From assembly GCA_008017145.1 (NCBI GenBank), contig SSGY01000098.1:1-5905 (forward strand): DNA of 5,905 bases, in the 5' to 3' direction. The notes beneath the pieces are model-generated. The model did no database searches. It saw only the letters and a program-made list of their open reading frames with translations, and had not been told where the DNA came from. Origin of the DNA: Neisseriales bacterium. Lineage in GTDB: Bacteria > Pseudomonadota > Gammaproteobacteria > Burkholderiales > UBA11063. A program made the position numbers and the translations under genes. This document shows, piece by piece, positions 1-5,772 of this stretch. Every line of letters begins with the position of its first letter. The first letter of the stretch is position 1.

Positions 1-1251
1 GTTCTTCATTATGCTAACTTCAATCTCACGCATACCACTTGGATGAAGAATTTCAAGCTTATCGCCTAAACTGAATTTATTTTTAACCTCAATTAACGCC
101 CAACCATCATTGTCGACTTCTAAAACCTCACCCACATATTGGCTAGCACGAGATTTGGAATGACTATCAATATAGTTCTGATAATCTTCGGCATGATGAC
201 GTTGTAAAAAGCCGTCGGTATAACCACGATTCGCTAAACCCTCTAAATTTGCCAGCAAACTTGGATCAAATGGTTTACCAGCAACGGCGGCATCAATTGC
301 CTGACGATATGCCTGAGCAACTCGCGCGACATAATAAATTGATTTGGTTCGCCCTTCAACTTTTAGCGAATCAACCCCAATTTTAACTAAACGCTCAACA
401 TGTTGAATCGCACGTAAATCCTTAGAATTCATAATGTAAGTACCATGCTCATCTTCAATAATTGGCATATAATCCCCGGGACGAGTAGTATCTTCAATCA
501 AATAAGTCTTATTTGCTAACGAATGACGACTAACGCCTCCAGCAGCTGAAAAAGCTTGATTGGCATTCTCGAGTTCTTGATTGTAATTAAATCCGTCTAA
601 TAACTGCACATCGCCAGCATCATCAGGCTTAGTATCATGTACTTTATACTCCCAACGGCAAGCGTTAGTACAAGTTCCCTGATTTGGATCACGGCGATTA
701 AAATAACCAGAGAGCAAACAACGCCCCGAATAAGCAATACATAAAGCCCCATGCACAAAAACTTCAATTTCCATATCTGGGCATTCTTGACGAATTTCTT
801 CAATTTCGTCTAGTGATAGTTCGCGCGATAAAATAACTCGTGACAAGCCTTGGCGCTGCCAAAATTTTACGCCCGCATAATTAACCGTATTAGCCTGTAC
901 CGATAGATGAATTTCGGTTTCCGGCCAGCGATCTTTAACCATCATAATTAAACCCGGGTCAGCCATAATCAAGGCATCTGGCTTCATTGCCATTAGCGGT
1001 TCCATATCTTTCAGGTAGGTTTTAACTTTACCATTGTGTGGCAAAATATTGCTGGCAATAAATAATTTTTTACCACGACGACGCGCTTCTTGAATACCCA
1101 GCTGCAACTGTTCTAATTTAAACTCATTATTCCGCGCACGCAAGCTGTAGCGTGGTTGTCCAGCATAAACTGCATCAGCACCAAAATCAAATGCATATTG
1201 CAAATGTTCAAAAGTACCCGCAGGTAGTAATAATTCAGGTTTTTTTAACAT
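1..1251 (-). CDS. trhP: tRNA 5-hydroxyuridine synthase TrhP (peptidase U32 family, formerly YegQ), C-terminus cut by window edge
   Basis: This gene encodes the U32-family protein that in E. coli makes 5-hydroxyuridine at tRNA position 34 without O2, using prephenate and an Fe-S cluster; the product is then converted to cmo5U. The visible 417 codons stay open to the window edge, and the E. coli protein is about 450 residues, so only the end of the C-terminal U32 domain is missing. The start ATG at 1251 gives the typical opening MLKKPELLLPAGTFEHL. A GGGGAAG stretch lies 6 nt upstream. The U32 signature is at about residues 163-181 (EVFVHGALC...SGRCLLS), with Cys171 and Cys178. Cys194 and Cys198 follow, giving four cysteines suited to an iron-sulfur cluster. 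The motif KVEGRTKSIYYVA is at about 297-309. The gene follows trhO after 14 nt on the same strand, so the two are probably cotranscribed. Despite the family name, protease activity is not implied. Other U32 members (UbiU/UbiV, RlhA) are less likely given the sequence. Confidence 0.93.
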   Translation of the reverse strand, partial: MLKKPELLLPAGTFEHLQYAFDFGADAVYAGQPRYSLRARNNEFKLEQLQLGIQEARRRGKKLFIASNILPHNGKVKTYLKDMEPLMAMKPDALIMADPGLIMMVKDRWPETEIHLSVQANTVNYAGVKFWQRQGLSRVILSRELSLDEIEEIRQECPDMEIEVFVHGALCIAYSGRCLLSGYFNRRDPNQGTCTNACRWEYKVHDTKPDDAGDVQLLDGFNYNQELENANQAFSAAGGVSRHSLANKTYLIEDTTRPGDYMPIIEDEHGTYIMNSKDLRAIQHVERLVKIGVDSLKVEGRTKSIYYVARVAQAYRQAIDAAVAGKPFDPSLLANLEGLANRGYTDGFLQRHHAEDYQNYIDSHSKSRASQYVGEVLEVDNDGWALIEVKNKFSLGDKLEILHPSGMREIEVSIMKN

Positions 1252-1265
1252 TCTTTGCTTCCCCG

Positions 1266-2348
1266 TTATTTCTTTCTTTTATTAAAAATCATACCACCAC
1301 GATTAATTCCTTTACGCAGCGCTTTTTGTTCTTCTTCAGGAAGGTTGATTATCTCCATACACTCCTGAGAGCAACAACCATTAAATTCATTTTTGCATTC
1401 TTCACATTGGATAAATAACAAATGACAACCTTCATTTGCACAATTAGTGTGTGTATCCGCAGCTTTGCCGCACTGATGGCAATGTGCGATAATTTCATCA
1501 CCAATTTGTTCTGCCAAACGTCCATCGAAAACGAAATTTTTACCACGGAATTTATTGGTTAAGCCTTGTTGTTTAACATCATTAGCATACTTGATAATTC
1601 CACCTTCCAGATGGTAAACATTTTCAAAACCATTATGCAGCATCCAAGCACTAGCTTTTTCACAACGAATACCACCCGTGCAATACATGATGATATTTTT
1701 ATCTTTTTGTTCTTTTAGCATCTCTACTGCCATCGGCAATTGCTCGCGGAAAGTTTCGCTAGGAACTTCCACTGCGTCTGAAAAATGCCCAACCTCATAT
1801 TCATAGTGATTACGCATATCAACAACTAAAACATCTGGGTTTTCAGTCATTTGATTAAATTCTTCAGCCGTAAGATATTTACCACGACGCTCCATTGAAA
1901 ACTCAGGATCGTCAATCCCATCAGCTACAATTTTCTCACGTACTTTAATCTTCAATATCCAAAATGATTTACCATCATCATCCGCAGCTATATTTAGGCG
2001 AATCCCATTTAATCCATTAATCGAATAAAGATAATCGCGAAACGCAGCAACATTATGTTCAGGAACACTAATTTGCGCATTAATTCCTTCATGTGCCAAA
2101 TATACTCGCCCAAGCACCCCAAGTTTATCGAAGTTTAGATATAGCTCATCACGAAACATAATTGGATCATCAATGACAAAATATTGGTAAAAAGAGATTG
2201 TTGTACGCTCAAAAGTCTCCGCAGCTAATTTTGCCTGTGCTTCTTCACTAGACAAACGATTATATAAGCGCTTTTCTTGAGTTGTTTTGCTTAGTTTAGG
2301 CAATGGCGTTTTTGCTTGATTTGATTTATCCTGATTTTGATTCTGCAT
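1266..2348 (-). CDS. trhO: tRNA uridine(34) hydroxylase TrhO (rhodanese family, formerly YceA)
   Basis: This gene encodes the O2-dependent enzyme that hydroxylates U34 of tRNAs to 5-hydroxyuridine, the parallel route to TrhP. The protein has 360 residues; E. coli TrhO has about 350. Order: an N-terminal acylphosphatase-like domain at about residues 47-145 ([38 protein letters not shown]), then a rhodanese domain at about 155-262 with [13 protein letters not shown] and the active loop CTGGIRC (catalytic Cys223, second Cys229). A cysteine-rich tail follows at about 290-330 (Cys290, 293, 303, 308, 315, 318, 325, 326, 330), probably zinc-binding, and the C-terminus is IFNKRKK. The first ~27 residues are a Q/N/K-rich extension absent from the E. 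coli protein. ATG 2348 is nevertheless the only ATG before residue 64. Its ribosome-binding site is poor: the nearest purine run, GGGA, is about 14 nt upstream. It is the first gene of the trhO-trhP unit and diverges from sspA. Confidence 0.96.
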   Translation of the reverse strand: MQNQNQDKSNQAKTPLPKLSKTTQEKRLYNRLSSEEAQAKLAAETFERTTISFYQYFVIDDPIMFRDELYLNFDKLGVLGRVYLAHEGINAQISVPEHNVAAFRDYLYSINGLNGIRLNIAADDDGKSFWILKIKVREKIVADGIDDPEFSMERRGKYLTAEEFNQMTENPDVLVVDMRNHYEYEVGHFSDAVEVPSETFREQLPMAVEMLKEQKDKNIIMYCTGGIRCEKASAWMLHNGFENVYHLEGGIIKYANDVKQQGLTNKFRGKNFVFDGRLAEQIGDEIIAHCHQCGKAADTHTNCANEGCHLLFIQCEECKNEFNGCCSQECMEIINLPEEEQKALRKGINRGGMIFNKRKK

Positions 2349-2381
2349 AATGATAAGATAGTCCCAATGTACTGTAAGTTT

Positions 2382-2401
2382 AATATAGCATTATTATAGC
2401 A
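2382..2401 (-). promoter_or_regulatory. Putative trhO-trhP promoter with tandem extended -10 elements
   Basis: Read on the minus strand, TGCTATAAT (2401 to 2393) is a perfect extended -10 (TGnTATAAT). No convincing -35 lies 16-18 bp upstream, as is common for extended -10 promoters. Transcription would begin near 2386, leaving a leader of about 38 nt. The octamer ATGCTATA recurs exactly 11 bp later, so TGCTATATT (2390 to 2382) forms a second, weaker extended -10 one helical turn downstream. The match is sequence-only; no start site is known. Confidence 0.55.
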
Positions 2402-2549
2402 TTTATCATTAGAAAGAATAAAAAGCCAGATTGGACTATTTATAGATGTGATACTAGTTGAATATGTAAAAACGCTCCACTTAAAATCTAACGCAATGTT
2501 TATTTTAACATATTTTTTAATACAATTCAGCATGTTATAAAACAGGCTA

Positions 2550-2579
2550 TTGACAAACAATGTAGAAATTTGCTACAAT
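2550..2579 (+). promoter_or_regulatory. sigma70-type promoter for the sspA operon
   Basis: TTGACA (2550-2555) is a perfect -35 hexamer. It is followed after 18 bp by TACAAT (2574-2579), a five-of-six -10 with an upstream TGC that makes it an extended -10. Expected start of transcription is near 2586, giving a leader of about 35 nt. The SD-like AAGGA at 2606-2610 sits 10 nt before the sspA ATG. This is the best promoter in the window and should drive sspA-sspB-tusA-lysS. Confidence 0.75.
2561..2577. promoter_or_regulatory. Possible operator: dyad TGTAG-N7-CTACA over the sspA -10
   Basis: TGTAG (2561-2565) and CTACA (2573-2577) are perfect inverted half-sites with a 7-nt spacer. The right half overlaps the -10 hexamer, a position where a bound repressor would block RNA polymerase. 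With only five bases per half it may be chance, and no regulator is known from the window. Confidence 0.2.
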
Positions 2580-2620
2580 CTTGGGTTACAATTTACTTTA
2601 TTAAAAAGGATCTAGCTTAG

Positions 2621-3271
2621 ATGATACAACTGTACTCAGACTCAAGATGCCCGTTTTCACACCGTGTGCGGATTATTCTAAATGAAAAAGACATGGATTT
2701 TAAAATCATAGATGTGAATGTTAACTCAAGACAGGATTTAATGCAACTAAATCCATACAACGAAACTCCAGTTTTAGTAGACGACATTGATAAAAATAAT
2801 AAAAAACGTGATTTAATTCTGATAGATACCAATATAGCATCTGAATATATTGACGAGAGATTTCCTCATCCACAAATGATGCCAATTGAACCTGCAGAAA
2901 AAGCACGGATGCGGATGACAATTCATAAATTAGAAAAAGAGCTCTTCCAGCCTGTACGTTTTCTTGATACTAATTTACAAAGCAAAGATGCTAAAGTAAA
3001 AAAAGAATTAGATCGTTTACGTAAAGTTATCAGTACCGCACTAGATGAAATTGCAGCTTTATTTGCTAACAATAAAAAAATGGATTATGTAGCGAGCACA
3101 ACATTCACCTTGCTTGATGCTTCATTATTACCAGTTTTATGGCGCTTAGGTTTCTATGAAATTGAAGTCAAAAAAACTTGGGCAGCATTAATGAAATATG
3201 CAGAGACTCAATTCAATCGTCCGAGCTTCTTGGCATCGTTGACGGCTGCTGAACGTAGCATGAAACAATAA
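2621..3271 (+). CDS. sspA: Stringent starvation protein A, RNA polymerase-associated GST-fold protein
   Basis: SspA binds RNA polymerase with sigma70 and shifts transcription during starvation, acid stress and stationary phase; in several pathogens it controls virulence genes. The protein has 216 residues, close to the family's usual 200-215. A thioredoxin-like N-terminal domain spans about residues 1-80 (LYSDSRCPFSHRVRI, then LNPYNETPVLVDD), followed by an all-helical GST C-terminal domain at about 88-210. The family marker RFPHPQMMP is at 80-88; its Pro82-His83-Pro84 corresponds to the surface patch that contacts sigma70 in E. coli. The C-terminal RPSFLASLTAAERSMK closely resembles E. coli SspA. 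Unlike the E. coli protein it keeps a Cys-Pro-x-Ser motif (Cys10), as I recall for betaproteobacterial SspA. ATG 2621 has AAGGA 10 nt upstream. It leads the sspA-sspB-tusA-lysS operon. A generic glutathione S-transferase is the alternative; the PHP motif and adjacent sspB argue against it. Confidence 0.93.
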   Translation: MIQLYSDSRCPFSHRVRIILNEKDMDFKIIDVNVNSRQDLMQLNPYNETPVLVDDIDKNNKKRDLILIDTNIASEYIDERFPHPQMMPIEPAEKARMRMTIHKLEKELFQPVRFLDTNLQSKDAKVKKELDRLRKVISTALDEIAALFANNKKMDYVASTTFTLLDASLLPVLWRLGFYEIEVKKTWAALMKYAETQFNRPSFLASLTAAERSMKQ

Positions 3272-3285
3272 GTGGACCTACTAAC

Positions 3286-3663
3286 ATGCAAATGAAAAGC
3301 CAAAAACCATATTTAATTCGAGCGCTTTATGAGTGGTGTGTAGATAATGACTGCACGCCGCATCTAATGACTTTTGTTGATGCAAATACGGTTGTACCAC
3401 AGCAATTTGTTAAAAATAATCAGATTGTTCTAAATATCGCATTTAGCGCAACTAAAGACCTGCTCATTGATAATGACTGGATTACTTTTCAGGCAACTTT
3501 TGGTGGAGTGGTACAGGATATTGCAATCCCGATTGCTAATGTACTGGGAATATTTGCCAAAGAAAGCTCTCAAGGGATGCATTTTGAATTGGAAAATTAT
3601 AACCCAACGCCACCAAGTGATCCAAGCCCAAGCAGTACTGGCGGATTAAAACTGGTAAAATAA
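3286..3663 (+). CDS. sspB: SspB, ClpXP adaptor for ssrA-tagged proteins
   Basis: SspB binds the ssrA tag added by tmRNA to products of stalled ribosomes and hands them to the ClpXP protease. The protein has 125 residues. The compact substrate-binding domain is at about 6-104: KPYLIRALYEW, then TPHLMTFVDA, VPQQFV, QIVLNIAFSAT, FGGVVQDIAIPIANVLGIFA. A short Pro/Ser-rich linker at about 105-118 precedes GGLKLVK (119-125), the C-terminal motif that docks on the ClpX zinc-binding domain (E. coli ends in LRVVK). The linker is much shorter than the roughly 45 residues of E. coli SspB. ATG 3286 is preferred because AGTGGA (3271-3276) ends 9 nt before it; a second in-frame ATG at 3292 would be 15 nt away. 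It starts 14 nt after sspA, the usual sspAB pairing, and its stop codon abuts the next start. Confidence 0.93.
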   Translation: MQMKSQKPYLIRALYEWCVDNDCTPHLMTFVDANTVVPQQFVKNNQIVLNIAFSATKDLLIDNDWITFQATFGGVVQDIAIPIANVLGIFAKESSQGMHFELENYNPTPPSDPSPSSTGGLKLVK

Positions 3664-3885
3664 ATGTTAGAGCTTAATTTAACCGGTCTAAACTGCCCGA
3701 TTCCAGTTTTAAAAACTAAAAAATTTCTGACAAGTATGGACTCAGGAGCACAAGTTAAGATTGTGACTTCTGACCCAGCATCGCTGCAAGATCTACAAGA
3801 TTTTTGTACTAAAACTGGAAATCAATTAATCCAACAAACTGTCGATAATAATAACCTAATTACAACAATTATACAACGCCGCTAA
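3664..3885 (+). CDS. tusA: TusA/SirA-family sulfur carrier protein
   Basis: TusA-family proteins are small cytoplasmic carriers that accept persulfide sulfur from a cysteine desulfurase on a conserved Cys. They pass it on, classically through TusBCDE to MnmA for 2-thiouridine at U34 of Lys, Glu and Gln tRNAs; some paralogues serve molybdenum cofactor or sulfur oxidation. The 73-residue length fits (E. coli 81). The signature LNCPIPVLKTKK is at residues 9-20, with sulfur-bearing Cys11 in the CPxP motif. SDPAS (36-40) and DFCTKTGNQL (46-55) match the conserved second half. The start codon follows the sspB stop with no gap (TAAATG) and no SD lies at normal distance, so translation probably depends on reinitiation after sspB. 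lysS follows after 15 nt. TusB, C, D, E and MnmA are not in the window, so the 2-thiouridine role is inferred from the family. A generic SirA-like protein remains possible. Confidence 0.85.
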   Translation: MLELNLTGLNCPIPVLKTKKFLTSMDSGAQVKIVTSDPASLQDLQDFCTKTGNQLIQQTVDNNNLITTIIQRR

Positions 3886-3900
3886 AAGGATGAAACTATA

Positions 3901-5400
3901 ATGACTGAAACTGTCGCTACCCCACTGGACGAAAATCGCTTAATTAGTGAACGCCGTCAAAAATTAGCTAAATTACGTGAACAAGGAAATCCATTTCCTA
4001 ATGATTTTAAACCTAAAGACTATTCCGCCTTACTTCATCAAAAATATGATGGTTTTAGTAAAGAGGAATTAGCGACAATGGATACCAGTGCGGTAGTTGC
4101 TGGACGTATGATGTTAAAACGCGTAATGGGTAAAGCATCTTTTGCAACCATCGCCGATGCCAAAGGTCGGATTCAAGCTTATATTAGTAAAGAAAATATT
4201 GGTGAAGAAGCTTATGAAGCGTTTAAACATTCTGATAGTGGCGACATTCTTGGCATTAGCGGTAGTTTGATGAAAACTAAAACCGGTGAACTAAGTATTG
4301 ATGCCAAAGAAGTTCGCTTGATTAGTAAAAATATCCGTCCACTGCCAGAAAAATTTCATGGCTTAAGCGATCAAGAACAACGTTATCGTCAACGTTATTT
4401 GGATTTATTCATGAACGATGAATCTAAAAATGTATTTATTAAACGTTCGGCAATTATTCAAACTATTCGCGAAACCTTGGTTCGTCAAGACTATCTAGAG
4501 GTTGAAACACCTATGATGCACCCAATTCCAGGTGGTGCAACTGCTAAACCATTCGTAACTCATCATAATGCTTTGGATATGGCATTATTTTTGCGAGTTG
4601 CTCCCGAACTTTACCTAAAACGTCTTATCGTTGGTGGTATGAATCGGGTGTTTGAAATTAATCGTAATTTCCGTAATGAAGGTTTATCTGCGCGTCATAA
4701 TCCAGAATTTACCATGATTGAATTATATGAAAGCTATGCGGATTATAAACGCATGATGGAAATTACTGAGCAGATCGTTCGCGAAACTGCAATGGTATCG
4801 GTGGGTAAATTGGTATTTGATTACCAAGGTAAAACTGTTGATTTGGAACAGCCATTTGATCGCCTAACCATCGTTGAGGCAATCCTAAAATATAACCCAC
4901 AAATTACCAGTGAACAAGTTAATGATGTTAAATTCTTAATTGATGAGATTAAAAAACTAACTCGTAAAGCACCGCAAACTGACTCATTGGCTGTATTACA
5001 ACTATTGCTATTCGAAGAGAATACTGAGCATCTGCTTTGGAATCCAACTTTCATCATGGATCATCCAATTGAAACTTCGCCATTAGCACGTCAATCTGAC
5101 ACTAACCCTGGAATTACAGAGCGTTTTGAATTATTTGTGGTTGGTCGTGAATTAGCAAATGGCTATTCGGAGTTGAACGATCCAGAAGATCAGGCTGCAC
5201 GCTTTAAGCAACAAGTGGAGCAAAAAGACGCTGGTGATGAAGAAGCAATGCATTATGATTCAGATTATATTCGTGCGCTGGAATATGCAATGCCGCCGAC
5301 TGGCGGACTTGGAATTGGTATTGATCGCCTAGTAATGCTGTTGACTGATTCGGCATCAATTCGTGATGTGATATTTTTCCCGCATATGCGTCCTGAGTAA
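3901..5400 (+). CDS. lysS: Lysyl-tRNA synthetase, class II
   Basis: This enzyme attaches lysine to tRNA-Lys using ATP, in the cytoplasm as a homodimer. The 499 residues match the family (E. coli LysS 505). An N-terminal helix ([13 protein letters not shown], 17-29) is followed by the OB-fold anticodon-binding domain at about 64-145 ([25 protein letters not shown]). The class II catalytic core follows. Motif 1 lies around 183-208, ending in [14 protein letters not shown]. Motif 2 is at about 250-273 with FRNEG, including Arg257 and Glu260. Motif 3 is [12 protein letters not shown] at 469-480, with Arg476. [17 protein letters not shown] (415-431) is typical of LysS. An SD, AAAGGA (3885-3890), lies 10 nt before ATG 3901 and overlaps the tusA stop. 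It is the last gene of the operon, and the terminator begins 21 nt after its stop. Expression would come from the sspA promoter unless an internal one exists; I see none obvious. Confidence 0.98.
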   Translation: MTETVATPLDENRLISERRQKLAKLREQGNPFPNDFKPKDYSALLHQKYDGFSKEELATMDTSAVVAGRMMLKRVMGKASFATIADAKGRIQAYISKENIGEEAYEAFKHSDSGDILGISGSLMKTKTGELSIDAKEVRLISKNIRPLPEKFHGLSDQEQRYRQRYLDLFMNDESKNVFIKRSAIIQTIRETLVRQDYLEVETPMMHPIPGGATAKPFVTHHNALDMALFLRVAPELYLKRLIVGGMNRVFEINRNFRNEGLSARHNPEFTMIELYESYADYKRMMEITEQIVRETAMVSVGKLVFDYQGKTVDLEQPFDRLTIVEAILKYNPQITSEQVNDVKFLIDEIKKLTRKAPQTDSLAVLQLLLFEENTEHLLWNPTFIMDHPIETSPLARQSDTNPGITERFELFVVGRELANGYSELNDPEDQAARFKQQVEQKDAGDEEAMHYDSDYIRALEYAMPPTGGLGIGIDRLVMLLTDSASIRDVIFFPHMRPE

Positions 5401-5421
5401 ATCACCTCCCAAAAATAATTT

Positions 5422-5456
5422 AGCCTCTTTGTATTTTTACAACAGAGGCTTTTTTT
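5422..5456 (+). terminator. Rho-independent terminator after lysS
   Basis: AGCCTCT (5422-5428) pairs with AGAGGCT (5444-5450). The helix continues as TTGTA (5429-5433) with TACAA (5438-5442) across a single bulged C (5443), and is closed by a TTTT loop. A run of T follows from 5450 to 5456. The 12-bp stem plus U-tract is a textbook intrinsic terminator, ending the sspA-lysS transcript. Confidence 0.93.
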
Positions 5457-5530
5457 ATCGCTAACTCACTGCTACACTGATGATTAAAATCTCATAGTTC
5501 AAATTTTACTCATTAAATTATTCTCATTAT

Positions 5531-5536
5531 TATAAT
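5531..5536 (+). promoter_or_regulatory. Possible -10 box upstream of the structured element
   Basis: TATAAT is a perfect -10 hexamer, and transcription from it would begin near 5543, just before the inverted repeat at 5551. There is no TG extension and no recognisable -35 at 16-18 bp. The surroundings are so AT-rich that a chance match is likely. Confidence 0.25.
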
Positions 5537-5550
5537 ATATACTCACAGTA

Positions 5551-5651
5551 TTTGACTCTTGGACGCGAAGGATTGATAAAAAAGACGATGCGGTGTAGTT
5601 AGAGCTACATAAGGAGTCTTTTTTGAAGTCCGACAAAGTCCAAGTTTCAAA
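5551..5651 (+). repeat. Nested inverted repeat, candidate structured RNA or degenerate intergenic repeat element
   Basis: Four helices nest around one centre. TTTGA (5551-5555) pairs with TCAAA (5647-5651). CTTGGAC (5558-5564) pairs with GTCCAAG (5638-5644). AAAAAAGAC (5578-5586) pairs perfectly with GTCTTTTTT (5616-5624). TGTAG (5594-5598) pairs with CTACA (5605-5609) around a 6-nt loop. Between the second and third helix, GGATT (5570-5574) can pair with AGTCC (5627-5631) using one G-U pair. That pair and another possible G-U (5593/5610) are allowed only if the plus strand is the RNA. The element lies about 120 nt upstream of the transporter start. It could be a leader RNA structure, a small RNA, or a palindromic repeat or MITE-like remnant. 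I do not recognise the family. Confidence 0.6.
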
Positions 5652-5759
5652 GACGAAGAGTGTATGTGCGCTGCATATAGACAACCTACCTCAGCTTCGC
5701 TTAGAATCAGGCATGATTTTATTAAAATAACCTTTCTATGGATGATAAGCAATGGCAGC

Positions 5760-5763
5760 AGGA
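5760..5763 (+). promoter_or_regulatory. Ribosome-binding site deciding the transporter start
   Basis: AGGA lies 9 nt before ATG 5773, a normal distance. It is only 3 nt before the in-frame ATG at 5767 and downstream of the in-frame ATG at 5752. This favours 5773, although 5752 has a weaker GGA (5740-5742) 9 nt upstream. Confidence 0.45.
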
Positions 5764-5772
5764 CATATGCAT

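Larger units (their letters stand above)
5457..5772. other. Gene-poor intergenic stretch between lysS and the transporter
   Basis: No convincing coding sequence is seen on either strand. The first ~90 nt are AT-rich and contain only a possible -10. Positions 5551-5651 form a nested inverted repeat, listed separately. From 5649 to about 5700 the sequence is less AT-rich and includes an imperfect direct copy of part of that repeat and a CTTCGC complementary to GCGAAG at 5565-5570. The last ~70 nt are again AT-rich and would be the immediate leader of the transporter gene. Minus-strand frames that stay open here have compositions unlike real proteins and no usable start signals. Confidence 0.6.

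Noticed and set aside
597..803. Minus-strand frame of 68 codons
   Set aside because: It lies inside trhP in another frame and has no family resemblance; the trhP frame there contains the U32 signature.
1..1251. Calling the U32 gene a collagenase or protease
   Set aside because: The U32 'peptidase' label is historical; this subfamily matches TrhP, a tRNA-modifying enzyme with a four-cysteine cluster.
1152..1418. Plus-strand frame of 88 codons across the trhO-trhP junction
   Set aside because: It is antisense to two clear genes, has low-complexity Phe-rich content, and lacks an SD.
2291..2560. Minus-strand frame of 89 codons in the divergent spacer
   Set aside because: It overlaps the trhO start in another frame and runs through both promoters; its composition reflects AT-rich spacer and no domain is recognisable.
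4821..5057. Minus-strand frame of 78 codons within lysS
   Set aside because: It is antisense to the conserved lysS catalytic domain; an ordinary shadow.
5578..5624. AAAAAAGAC/GTCTTTTTT hairpin as an intrinsic terminator
   Set aside because: The T-run forms part of the stem and the loop is 29 nt; the GC-rich stem needed is missing, and a proper terminator already sits at 5422-5456.
5663..5677. Short hairpin TATG...CATA
   Set aside because: Only four Watson-Crick pairs plus two G-U pairs around a 3-nt loop; too weak to call.
5701..5728. Possible promoter just upstream of the transporter (TAAAAT at 5723-5728)
   Set aside because: The -35 at 17 bp (CTTAGA) matches only three of six and the region is AT-rich, so it is not distinguishable from chance.
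5499..5752. Two overlapping minus-strand frames (61 and 69 codons) in the final intergenic stretch
   Set aside because: They are in different frames over the inverted-repeat element, have no SD, and have Ser/Leu-rich compositions explained by reading through a palindrome. If the element is a multicopy repeat, similar 'proteins' could be predicted at other copies without being real.
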